Origin: Pseudomonadota bacterium
GTDB lineage: Bacteria > Chloroflexota > Ktedonobacteria > Ktedonobacterales > JADMIN01
NCBI GenBank assembly: GCA_021324535.1
Contig: JAJPIU010000145.1
Span: 1 to 34,227, forward strand
Direction: 5' to 3'
Length of the DNA: 34,227 bases
Below the pieces are notes generated by a model. That model made no database searches, had not been told where the DNA came from, and was given only the letters and a program-made list of their open reading frames with translations. Below are positions 15,031-26,071 of the stretch, piece after piece (position 1 is the first letter of the stretch; every line of letters begins with the position of its first letter). The translations under genes and the position numbers were made by a program.

Positions 15031-16590
15031 TTAGCCAACCCAGGCGTGATCGGCGCCTTCGCTAAAGATGCGTGTCGAAAGGTGAATATTGGCTTCCTCG
15101 AACCGATCCATAAAGGTGGGAGCAAGTCCCGTTGGGCGAAGCGCGCCAAGCACCCGACCCTTTTCGTAGCCCAGGTGGCGGAAGCCAAAAAGTTCCTGAA
15201 TGAGGATGTTGTTATCGCTGTAGCGAATGACCTCGGTGATGCTGGTGATGCGGCGCACGCCATCGCGCATGCGTTCCTGATGAACGATCAATTGGATGGC
15301 GCGGGCGATCTGTTCGCGCACGGCTTGCAACGGCAGACCATCCTGCGCGGTCATGACCATAGATTCCAAACGCGAGAGGGTGTCGCGCGGGCTATTGGAG
15401 TGAATGGTGGTGAGGCTTCCATCATGGCCGGTGTTCATCGCCTGGAGCATATCGTATGCTTCCACGCTACGGCACTCGCCAACGATGATACGGTCGGGGC
15501 GCATGCGAAGCGCATTCACCACAAGCTGGCGGATCGTTACCTCGCCCTCGCCTTCAATGTTGGGCGGGCGGCTTTCTAGCCGGACGACGTGCTGCTGCAA
15601 GAGACGCAGTTCGGCGGCGTCTTCAATGGTGATGATACGCTGGTTGTCCGGGATGAACCGGGAGAGCGCATTGAGCAGGGTCGTCTTGCCGCTGCCAGTG
15701 CCGCCAGAGATGATCATGTTCAGGCGCGCCTTCACGCACGCTTCGAGGAACTCCAGCATGGGCTGTGAGAGCGTTGTCAGCCGCACGAGATCGGCAGGTT
15801 CGAGCGCGCGCTTGGAAAACTTACGGATGGTGAGGGTCGGGCCATTGAGGGCAAGCGGGCGGATGATCGCGTTCACGCGCGAACCATCGGGCAGGCGCGC
15901 GTCAACATAGGGGCGTTTCTCGTCGCAGTGGCGGCCAATCGGACTGATGATGCGATTGATCACCCACTTGATGTGCTCTTCGTCGCGGAAGCTGACGTTG
16001 GTCGCCTCGATAGAGCCGCCCCGCTCAACAAAGACAGACCTGGGGCTGTTGACCATGATCTCATCGATGGAATCGTCACGCAGCAATGGCTCAATCGGCC
16101 CGAAACCAACTATCTCGTCGGTGATGGCGTCGAGCAGCGCGAGCCGTTCCTGGCGATTGAGCGAGTAACCCCGCTGTTCGAGAATATGCGTGAGCAACTC
16201 TTCGATGGCCTGGCGTACCTTCTGGTTGTCGGAGCGATCCAGTTTGGCTTCTTGCTCATCGATTAGCGCCTTCTGGACAAGCGTCATGATCTCATAGAAC
16301 ATATCCTCGCGGGCGCGTGGCGTTGGGCCGTTCAGTGGCCCACGTGGCGCCTGTAGCCCACCTGGGCCGGTTCCCCCGCCCATGCGCCCGGCCAGGCCAC
16401 CTGCGGCTGCGGGCGAAGCGCCGCCACCCATACGCCCGGCCAGGCCGCCACCGCGTAGCGAGCCTGGATCGCTCTGACCATACTGATTCGGCGCGCCATA
16501 TGGGTTATACTGCTGTCCACCGTTCTGGTTGCCGTACCCCATTGTCCGCTGGCTATCATTTTCCGGTCGGTCTGCGCGAAATCTCTCCAT
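15031..16590 (-). CDS. cpaF: CpaF/TadA-type secretion ATPase
   Basis: This is the hexameric motor ATPase of the Tad/Flp pilus family, cytoplasmic and acting on the TadB platform. The 519-residue product has a Gly/Gln/Tyr-rich, probably disordered N-terminus of ~90 residues with two copies of GGLAGRMGGG. The N-terminal ATPase domain follows (EIVGFGPIEPLL..DDSIDEIMVN). The catalytic domain has Walker A GGTGSGKTT (about 296-304), an Asp box at IITIEDAAELRL, a Walker-B-like RMRPDRIIVGE and HDGSLTTIHSNSPRD. ATG 16590 is selected because AGAGGGGG lies 7 nt upstream; the reading from 16644 has no such site. A good minus-strand promoter precedes it (16659-16688), so cpaF-tadB is its own unit, separate from the spoVR group. 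Confidence 0.95.
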   Translation of the reverse strand: MERFRADRPENDSQRTMGYGNQNGGQQYNPYGAPNQYGQSDPGSLRGGGLAGRMGGGASPAAAGGLAGRMGGGTGPGGLQAPRGPLNGPTPRAREDMFYEIMTLVQKALIDEQEAKLDRSDNQKVRQAIEELLTHILEQRGYSLNRQERLALLDAITDEIVGFGPIEPLLRDDSIDEIMVNSPRSVFVERGGSIEATNVSFRDEEHIKWVINRIISPIGRHCDEKRPYVDARLPDGSRVNAIIRPLALNGPTLTIRKFSKRALEPADLVRLTTLSQPMLEFLEACVKARLNMIISGGTGSGKTTLLNALSRFIPDNQRIITIEDAAELRLLQQHVVRLESRPPNIEGEGEVTIRQLVVNALRMRPDRIIVGECRSVEAYDMLQAMNTGHDGSLTTIHSNSPRDTLSRLESMVMTAQDGLPLQAVREQIARAIQLIVHQERMRDGVRRITSITEVIRYSDNNILIQELFGFRHLGYEKGRVLGALRPTGLAPTFMDRFEEANIHLSTRIFSEGADHAWVG

Positions 16591-16658
16591 TGACGTGCCC
16601 CCTCTTGGCCCCACCCACTCAGGGCGTTCTACCCCATCCCACACCCAATGTTAAGGGT

Positions 16659-16688
16659 ACTATAGGGAGTTGTGCGGGCGCACGTCAA
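16659..16688 (-). promoter_or_regulatory. sigma70-like promoter for cpaF-tadB
   Basis: On the minus strand TTGACG (16688-16683) and TATAGT (16664-16659) are separated by 18 bp. A transcript would start near 16652, giving a leader of about 60 nt to the cpaF start at 16590. The box matches are good and the position is sensible. Confidence 0.6.
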
Positions 16689-16737
16689 TAGGAATAGGCC
16701 AGGAGTCCCCTACCATTACGTCAATGGCGCCAATGGA

Positions 16738-18198
16738 TCAATGGCGCTCCGTGCGATCCAGCAGCGCATGGCTATGCTTCTCGCCGTTGTAGCTCAGACG
16801 CACCGGACGCCCCTCGAAGACCGTCTCGATATGCACTGGCCGTCCCCAGATGTGGTAGACGTATTCCAGCGTCTTCTCGGCGTAGGGTAGGTCAAGCGGC
16901 TGGCCCTCATAGTGGTGGCGCAGCAGCAGTTCGGTGTTGCCGTTGAAGTCGGCGTCCTCAATGGTGATATAGGGCGCGCCGAAGTTGGTCATGCTGGCGA
17001 TGATGCCGTCGCGTACCTTCTCCCAGTTCTTCTCAACGATCACCCATTCGTCGCCATCTTTCTGATAGAGATAGAGATCAAGGTCTTCGACAAGCTCTTT
17101 GGTGAGGTAGTTGCGCAGCAGCGAGATGTCGCTCTCGGTCTCGCGTACCTCCATCAGCTTAGCGCGCCCCTGGCCTGGCTGGCGTCCAAACTTGGCGATC
17201 TCCTCTTCGGTGGGGTTGTCCCAGCGCCGCTCGATGTCCTCCAGGATGCTGTAGCCCAGATGATAGGGGTTGATACGCATACGCTGTGGCGCCAGCACGC
17301 CGGCGTGCATCTGGGCGAAGGCGGTGAACTCGGCGTCGGTCAGGTTCATCTCGCGGATGATACGCGAGTGCCAATAGCTAGCGTGTCCCTCGTTAATTAC
17401 CTTCGTTCTAGCCTGTGGCAAGAAATACAGCATCTCCTCGCGCACGATCAGCAGGATGTCGCGCTGCCAGGGTTCGAGCGCGGGCGCATGCTCGGCCATG
17501 AAGAGCAACAGGTCTTTCTCCGGCTCCGGTGGGAAGCGCCGCCGTGGACGTGGCCGCTCGTCTTCTTCCTGCTGGCCGCGCTTCTCCAATCCCCACAGAT
17601 CGTCGTACTCTGAGGAGCGTTGCTGCGGCTGTTCACCCGCACGCAGGCGTTCTTCGCGTTCGGCGTCGGTTTCGCGCTTGATGAACGTGTTGGGGTCAAC
17701 GTGCTCTTCGATGGCCAGCACGGCGTCGAGGAATCGCTCAACCTCATCGGTACCATGATCGTACTCATACTTGCGAATGCGGTCGGCGTTGACGCTCACC
17801 TTGTCAATCATGTTGCCAGGCGTGCTGCGGAAGTAGACGTTGTGCTTGAAGAAGTCGCAGTGGCCCAGCACATGCGCCACCACAACCTCGTTTTGCAGCA
17901 GATCGTTCTGCTCCATCAGGAAGGCGTAGGAAGGGTTTGTGTTGACCACCAGCTCATAAATCTTGCTTAGGCCGTAGTCATACTCGGTTTTCATGCGGTA
18001 GTACGCCTTGCCGCGCGACCAATGGCTAAAGCGCCCAGGCAGGCCATAGGCGCCAAACTCATACATAATGGTGGACGGCACCAGCTCGAAATGTACCGGA
18101 TAGGGATCGATGCCCATACGCTGAGCGATGTCCCATATCTCTTCGATGGCGCTTTCCAGCTTGGCGACGTAGCGATCATCGGGTTGGGGAGCCGACAT
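16738..18198 (-). CDS. spoVR: SpoVR family protein
   Basis: The 486-residue cytoplasmic protein belongs to the SpoVR/YcgB family, named for Bacillus subtilis stage V sporulation (cortex) protein R. Characteristic stretches are YPVHFELVP, GLPGRFSHWSRGKAY, the His-rich VAHVLGHCDFFKHN, and NEGHASYWHSRI. The length fits the family (about 470-510). A charged Glu/Arg/Pro linker at about 190-230 is more variable. A strong SD, AAGGAGG, lies 8 nt before ATG. It is the last gene of the minus-strand triad prkA-yhbH-spoVR, 42 bp behind yhbH; the same three families are linked in many bacteria (yeaG, yeaH, ycgB in Escherichia coli). The biochemical activity is not established. Confidence 0.95.
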   Translation of the reverse strand: MSAPQPDDRYVAKLESAIEEIWDIAQRMGIDPYPVHFELVPSTIMYEFGAYGLPGRFSHWSRGKAYYRMKTEYDYGLSKIYELVVNTNPSYAFLMEQNDLLQNEVVVAHVLGHCDFFKHNVYFRSTPGNMIDKVSVNADRIRKYEYDHGTDEVERFLDAVLAIEEHVDPNTFIKRETDAEREERLRAGEQPQQRSSEYDDLWGLEKRGQQEEDERPRPRRRFPPEPEKDLLLFMAEHAPALEPWQRDILLIVREEMLYFLPQARTKVINEGHASYWHSRIIREMNLTDAEFTAFAQMHAGVLAPQRMRINPYHLGYSILEDIERRWDNPTEEEIAKFGRQPGQGRAKLMEVRETESDISLLRNYLTKELVEDLDLYLYQKDGDEWVIVEKNWEKVRDGIIASMTNFGAPYITIEDADFNGNTELLLRHHYEGQPLDLPYAEKTLEYVYHIWGRPVHIETVFEGRPVRLSYNGEKHSHALLDRTERH

Positions 18199-18240
18199 TG
18201 GAATGGCCTCCTTACGTGTAGCTGTATGTGCAACGCGAAC

Positions 18241-19416
18241 CTAGGGCGCCGAGACGGGAATGCCTGCCGCGTCGCGCGTGGCGAAGAAGCGCCGCAGGGC
18301 AGGATAGACCTCGGATTTGTCAGAGATGGTGACGGCGATGAACTTGGGGTCTTGAATCTTGCCATACGCAGACATCAGCGTGCTTGACGACCGGTAATGC
18401 CCCTCGCGAATCTCGCCATAGCCGAAGATGTTGCACAGTTCCATCAGCTTCTCCACCAGCGCGACGCACCGCTCGTTGTCCCAGGGCAGGTTGTCGCCAT
18501 CGGAGAAGTGGAAGGGATAGATGTTCCAGTCGTCGGGATTGAACCGCTCCTGAATGATCTGCAAGGCCAGTTCATACGCCGAGGAGACCTGTGTGCCGCC
18601 GCTCTCTCCGTGGGTGAAGAACTCCTCTTCGGTGACTTCTTTGGCCTCGGTGTGGTGGCTGATGAAGACGATCTTGACGTTGTTGTACTTCGTCCGCAGG
18701 AAGCGCACCATCCAGAAGTAGAAGCTCCGGGCGATGTACTTCTCGAAGTCGCCCATCGATCCCGACGTGTCCATCATGGCCAGGATAACGGCGTTGCTCT
18801 GGTAGCGGATCGTCGGCTCCCATGTCTTGAAGCGCAGGTCTTCGTTGCGGATGTCATGGAAGGTAGGATCGCCATGCGCGGCGTTGCGCTTCATGTTTTC
18901 CATGATAGTGCGCTTCTTGTCGAGGTTAGCCATCGGCCCCACCTTGCGAATATCGGTGAAGCGCACCGTCTCGGTCTCCATCTCGGCTTGCTTTTTCTCT
19001 TCAAGGAAGGGCAGGCCCAAATCCTCGAAGATCATCGCCGCCAGTTCGTCGAGCGTCACCTCTGCCTCGTAGTAGTCAACGCCGGGCTGATCGCCTGCCT
19101 CGCCTTGCCCTTTGCCCTGGCCAGGACGCGGTTCGGTGGCTACCACGTCGCCCACCTTGCTCTTGCCATTGCCCTGGCCGCTGTGCTGCTGGCGTCCGGG
19201 GTCGTAGCGGAAGCGATACTCTTCGAGTGAGCGAATCGGCACCTTGATGACCTTCTTGCCATCGGAAAGGATGATGCTCTCCTCGCTCACAATATCGGCG
19301 AGGTTCTTCTTGATTGCCTCGCGTATCTTCTTCTTATGGCGTTCCTGGTCAATCGCGCCTTTGCGATGCAACGACCAGTCGTGCTGCGAGATCGTCGAAC
19401 GATTAGATGGATTCAT
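18241..19416 (-). CDS. yhbH: YhbH/YeaH (DUF444) family protein with VWA-like domain
   Basis: The 391-residue protein is of the DUF444 family (YhbH in Bacillus, YeaH in E. coli), linked to sporulation and starvation survival. The basic N-terminus (RHKKKIREAIKKNL) and IRSLEEYRFRYDP are typical. A Gly/Gln-rich linker (about 80-110) follows. The C-terminal half is a von Willebrand A-like domain with the MIDAS motif DTSGSMG, and later FSDGDN, which supply metal-binding residues. I chose ATG 19416 because AGAGG lies 7 nt upstream; a GTG two codons earlier is possible. It sits between prkA (69 bp upstream, with a hairpin in the gap) and spoVR (42 bp downstream), and is thought to work with them. Confidence 0.94.
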   Translation of the reverse strand: MNPSNRSTISQHDWSLHRKGAIDQERHKKKIREAIKKNLADIVSEESIILSDGKKVIKVPIRSLEEYRFRYDPGRQQHSGQGNGKSKVGDVVATEPRPGQGKGQGEAGDQPGVDYYEAEVTLDELAAMIFEDLGLPFLEEKKQAEMETETVRFTDIRKVGPMANLDKKRTIMENMKRNAAHGDPTFHDIRNEDLRFKTWEPTIRYQSNAVILAMMDTSGSMGDFEKYIARSFYFWMVRFLRTKYNNVKIVFISHHTEAKEVTEEEFFTHGESGGTQVSSAYELALQIIQERFNPDDWNIYPFHFSDGDNLPWDNERCVALVEKLMELCNIFGYGEIREGHYRSSSTLMSAYGKIQDPKFIAVTISDKSEVYPALRRFFATRDAAGIPVSAP

Positions 19417-19439
19417 GATCACGCCTCTTTCACCACTCG

Positions 19440-19465
19440 CCCCCTTCCTATCAATGGGAAGGGGG
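19440..19465. repeat. GC-rich hairpin between prkA and yhbH
   Basis: CCCCCTTCC (19440-19448) pairs exactly with GGAAGGGGG (19457-19465) around an 8-nt loop. It resembles the hairpins at 9306 and 27218 and the REP-like palindromes common in GC-rich genomes. Without a U-run on the minus strand it is more likely an mRNA-stability or processing element than a terminator inside the triad. Confidence 0.5.
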
Positions 19466-19485
19466 GTGGGGGTTAGGTCAACTTG

Positions 19486-22743
<3,258 letters not shown>

Positions 22744-23387
22744 ACCCTGACCTCCTGTGGGGGCGGGCGTACACATGAGTAGTGAAAAGCGAGAGGGCCG
22801 AGTTGCGGCTGCGTCATGTGTCATCGTGCGCGGGGCTGTACTGGCGGTACTGGCGAATGCTAACCACTCTGTGGCGAAGTGGCAACGAACCATCTGACAA
22901 GCGATGGACAGGCGATGACCAAAGCAATGAGATCGAGGCGAACAAGCCAGGCGATCCGACGACAACACTACAACACAGGCGACTCCACTCAACTTTTAGG
23001 CACGCATGCTACCGCGACATGCTATTGACTACTCGTGCCCGACAACCCCTATTGGTTGCGCTCATTGCGCAGCTTCTGCTAGCGCCATTCCACACCGATT
23101 GACGCACAACGGTAACACATCGAGCGCGTCGTGTGACGCACTGCATCATTGTGGCCGATCAGGCGTGCGCCACCTGAGGGGAGGTGGGCCGCTCATACGC
23201 GTGTGGCCAAAACTCAGTATGCTTTGTTCGCAAAAGCAAAAGACAGTATGCACTGTCTTCCCAGGGAAACTGGCGTCTCCCCACTTGTTCCTGCGTCCCA
23301 GGTATACCCTTATACGACTACGTAGATGGGGCTACCTGCTCTCTAATACACCGATGGCTACCAGCAGTGGGCGCCATCGCAAGACAC

Positions 23388-23423
23388 GACGCTGATGTAG
23401 ACGCTGATGTAGACGCTGATGTA
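23388..23423. repeat. three tandem copies of a 12-bp repeat
   Basis: GACGCTGATGTA occurs three times without change at 23388-23399, 23400-23411 and 23412-23423. It lies in non-coding sequence. It may be slippage-derived (VNTR-like) or an array of binding sites spaced slightly more than one helical turn apart. Confidence 0.85.
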
Positions 23424-23612
23424 TAGATATGACGAAATGTGAGCCAATCGTTCACACCTGAGCGTCTTATCGAGCCAGGAAGCTGACGCATGCGCGTTCC
23501 GCGCTTCCATCAGCGACTTCGGTAAACCTGCGCCTCAGCGCGCCAGTGTCATCACTACCGAACCGCTGCTCCATGCTCTGTGCGAATCACTGTACCACAA
23601 TCGTCCATTACT

Positions 23613-23660
23613 GCGCAAGGGGGCGACAGGACATTCTCTGCCCCGGTTGCCCCCTTGCGC
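23613..23660. repeat. 12-bp perfect inverted repeat with 24-nt loop
   Basis: GCGCAAGGGGGC (23613-23624) and GCCCCCTTGCGC (23649-23660) are exact reverse complements. The very stable stem stands in a gene-free region 158 bp before the possible reading frame at 23818. It may belong to a small RNA or long leader, or be a terminator-type element. No U-run follows on either strand. Confidence 0.6.
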
Positions 23661-24010
23661 TCAGATCGCTGACGAGAGGCGCCCTACGCCGACCTGCGTT
23701 GTCGCCTTCCGTCCTACAGGGTACGCGCAGACACCGCTCCGCTGACTGCTGGTTACGCATACCCATCTACTACCTACTCAGGAAGAAAGCAAGAAGCGTG
23801 CCTCTTTGAGGAATACTATGTACCCTGTCGCCAAATGCTCACAAAGCTCCCTGATTCACCAGGCGCCGCTTGAAAATTTGGCCGACGCCGAGTATAACTA
23901 TCTCAGAGAGGCGTGTCTACATCTCTTGTCCACCCACATCCACCAATCAGATCAATTGGTCAGTCTGGTCAATCGCCGTTCGCCAACCAATGTCGCAAGG
24001 GGAGCGTCTG

Positions 24011-24922
24011 ATGTCTACATCCTATCCACCCACACCCAAGGCTCCCAGCCGCCTCACCGCATGGTTTCAGCGTTTCTTCGCCTCACTCAAGCGCCTGTTC
24101 GGTGGAGCGCCCGTCCAATCGGACGGCTCCATTGCCGATGCGCCGCCGCAGATGTGGCAGACACCACCCGCCGAACGCGCAACGCTGGACGCTGCCAACA
24201 GCCTCGCGTACTCCTCATGGGAACACCCCAATCCCCAGGCGCGCCTGACGCCGGAGTGTTCAAACGAACGATCAAATACTGGTTCGTTTGGCCCCTCCGA
24301 GAAAACGCCGCCGTATACGCCGCGTTCACTGGCTGCGCATGTCTCGCGTCCACTCGACGCCGCGCAGGGGTATGCCGGTCTGCCTGCCCGCCAAGACCTT
24401 CCATCCTCCTCTATGCCACCTGCGCCGCCAACCCTCCCAGACTATCCGCGACCACTCCATGCGCAGGATGAGGATACCCTCCCACCGCGCGAGTTCCGAT
24501 CCACCTATCCGCCAAGCGATCCCGATGCGCCGACGCTGCCCAGGCTCGATCTCTCGCAGAACAACCTGCCTGCGCCCAGCGAGTTTGCCGACGGGCAGGC
24601 TCCCACGCCGCTCACCCCGCCTGAGGAACGCTCGCTCAATCCCATTGATGTCTCTACATCAACTGGATCGTCTGGCGGGCTGGACACAGGCGCAGCCAGC
24701 TACGCCGATGGCGCCGATGATGAGCAGGAAGACGCCGCACAGCGTGATGAGCGTGCGTTGGCCGAGGCGACCGCCGGTTCGCCGATTGCGCGGCGACGGT
24801 TGCTCTTCCTGCGCTATCTGGTACGCCGCAACGTCTATAACGAAGGGTTTAGCGCCGGGCAGGCTCCACAGCAATACCACCGTAGCCTGGGCATGGATGA
24901 CGATACCCTGCCGGGCGAGTAG
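24011..24922 (+). CDS. hypothetical proline-rich disordered protein
   Basis: The 303-residue product is not recognised. It begins with a short amphipathic, aromatic/basic segment (RLTAWFQRFFASLKRLFGG, residues ~12-30) that could lie on the membrane. About 200 residues of Pro/Thr/Ser/Asp-rich disorder follow. An acidic patch (ADGADDEQEDAAQRDER) precedes a short helical, Arg-rich C-terminus (IARRRLLFLRYLVRRNVYNEGF) and the end DDDTLPGE. AAGGGGAG lies 6 nt before ATG 24011; a longer frame from 23870 lacks this support. The composition resembles the other disordered proteins of this window. Function is unknown; a scaffold or kinase substrate at the membrane would fit (inference). Confidence 0.65.
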   Translation: MSTSYPPTPKAPSRLTAWFQRFFASLKRLFGGAPVQSDGSIADAPPQMWQTPPAERATLDAANSLAYSSWEHPNPQARLTPECSNERSNTGSFGPSEKTPPYTPRSLAAHVSRPLDAAQGYAGLPARQDLPSSSMPPAPPTLPDYPRPLHAQDEDTLPPREFRSTYPPSDPDAPTLPRLDLSQNNLPAPSEFADGQAPTPLTPPEERSLNPIDVSTSTGSSGGLDTGAASYADGADDEQEDAAQRDERALAEATAGSPIARRRLLFLRYLVRRNVYNEGFSAGQAPQQYHRSLGMDDDTLPGE

Positions 24923-24985
24923 TCGCTTACACTGGTGAGCCTACACAGGTGGCTCGAATGAAACAGCGCCCGGCCTGCCAGTGGT

Positions 24986-25010
24986 AAGCGCCGCAAGAGT
25001 CGGCGCGCTT
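24986..25010. terminator. hairpin between convergent genes
   Basis: AAGCG (24986-24990) pairs with CGCTT (25006-25010), and CCG (24991-24993) with CGG (25001-25003), with a 2-nt bulge. It sits between the stop codons of the plus-strand hypothetical gene and the minus-strand membrane protein. No U-run follows. Confidence 0.4.
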
Positions 25011-25929
25011 AGCGCCCTAGGTGACTGATGCTCGGAAGCAGCAAGTAGCCAGCGATGAGAATCGTATACAGCACTATCCCATACCCCAGGGCGCGTCCCA
25101 GGCGGCTCATAAATAGCGTAGCTGGAGAGAGGGGAGTAGTACGATTGACGCGCTCCACCTGGTGTCCGCCGACGATCGCAAAAAACAAAAGGGCTGCCAG
25201 CGCCAGCGCGACAAAGCCAGCCAGACTATAGTCCTGCAGATGCGCACGCGAAAACGGCGCTGTTACCACGAGCAACGCAAAGAACGGAAACTCAGGATAG
25301 AGGAATGCGCCACCGGTGAGAAATACGCCACTTGCCCCAGCCCAAAAACCAAGCTGGTATTCCTTGCTCTCTCCCCGCATATCCGTCGGCAGGGTGGACT
25401 CCCAGAGCAGCGACAGCAATGCGAGCGCCCCGATAGTCCCGCCAAGCAGCAAGACAAAGAACGCCATCCCATAACTGACATTTCCCACGATGGTTCGCAC
25501 AATCAGCGTCAGCGAGAGCGCGCCAACAAGAAAAATCGTTAGCCCGCTCACCGCGATAGTCCGCAGATACAGCGCAAAGCGCGGAAGCGCGGGACGAAGC
25601 GCCGCAACCACAAACGCGCCCAGGCCAACCCCAAGCGGCGCAACGATCACCCCAAGCCAAAAGAGCCAGCCAGGGAAGTATACGCTCGGTTGGGTAAGCA
25701 GATCAACGCCCGTATAGGAACCATTGCGCAAAGAGGAGCCACAACCGACCTGCGTGACAGTCACCAGCGTAAAGAAGCTAGCGACGCCCGCCAGCGTCCC
25801 GCCGGAGAGGCCAAGTATCCCACTGCGCCTGGCGCCGCGTATCTTGGGTTGTGGAGCGATTGGAGCGTATAGGGGAGGCTCATCCGGCGAGGGAACAACT
25901 GGAACTGTCGGCCACTGACTTGGGTTCAT
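25009..25929 (-). CDS. multipass membrane protein of unknown function
   Basis: The 306-residue protein has a Pro-rich cytoplasmic N-terminus (NPSQWPTVPVVPSPDEPPLYAP) followed by seven or eight hydrophobic segments. Examples are GLSGGTLAGVASFFTLVTVT, GWLFWLGVIVAPLGVGLGAFVV, YGMAFFVLLLGGTIGALALLSLL and GYGIVLYTILIAGYLLL. I do not recognise a family, and no charged or catalytic residues stand out inside the membrane. ATG 25929 is chosen because GAGGAGG lies 6 nt upstream; the frame open to 25983 is Arg-rich and unlikely to be translated. It is divergent from ada, sharing a 142-bp intergenic region with an operator-like palindrome. Confidence 0.8.
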   Translation of the reverse strand: MNPSQWPTVPVVPSPDEPPLYAPIAPQPKIRGARRSGILGLSGGTLAGVASFFTLVTVTQVGCGSSLRNGSYTGVDLLTQPSVYFPGWLFWLGVIVAPLGVGLGAFVVAALRPALPRFALYLRTIAVSGLTIFLVGALSLTLIVRTIVGNVSYGMAFFVLLLGGTIGALALLSLLWESTLPTDMRGESKEYQLGFWAGASGVFLTGGAFLYPEFPFFALLVVTAPFSRAHLQDYSLAGFVALALAALLFFAIVGGHQVERVNRTTPLSPATLFMSRLGRALGYGIVLYTILIAGYLLLPSISHLGR

Positions 25930-26014
25930 ACGTCGCCTCCTCATATCTTGTCTTGGTCTTGATCCTGGACATTTACCGCGCAAGAAACGGACAGTTTGTC
26001 ATACAGAGATGCGC

Positions 26015-26036
26015 GTACCATTAGAAGGCATGGTAC
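26015..26036 (+). promoter_or_regulatory. operator-like palindrome overlapping the ada promoter
   Basis: GTACCAT (26015-26021) and ATGGTAC (26030-26036) are exact complements across 8 bp. The right arm overlaps TACAAT (26034-26039), a good -10 box 33 bp before the ada start. A dimeric regulator bound here would block RNA polymerase. It does not resemble the E. coli Ada box. Confidence 0.5.
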
Positions 26037-26071
26037 AATACTAAACCATCCAGGGAATAGGAGCAACTCCA

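Larger units (their letters stand above)
22744..24010. other. long intergenic region with repeats and a possible upstream reading frame
   Basis: About 1.27 kb separate divergent prkA (minus) and the disordered hypothetical protein (plus). Open frames here lack protein-like composition, with one exception. A reading from ATG 23818 has a GAGGA site 6 nt upstream and its first ~60 residues contain a plausible helix (LADAEYNYLREACLHLL). It continues past 24011 in a frame different from the hypothetical gene and then loses protein character. The region also holds a 3 x 12-bp tandem repeat (23388-23423) and a 12-bp inverted repeat (23613-23660). I found no tRNA or recognised RNA here. Confidence 0.4.

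Noticed and set aside
22744-22992. N-terminal extension of PrkA
   Set aside because: The residues are Cys/Arg/Ser-rich and unlike PrkA, while ATG 22743 has AGGAGG upstream and begins the conserved sequence.
23388-23423. CRISPR array
   Set aside because: The repeat unit is only 12 bp and perfectly tandem, with no spacers and no cas genes.
23006-23809. Open frames in the gap between prkA and the hypothetical gene as real genes
   Set aside because: Compositions are Cys/Arg/His/Pro-rich without domain-like patterns, and no ribosome sites were seen.
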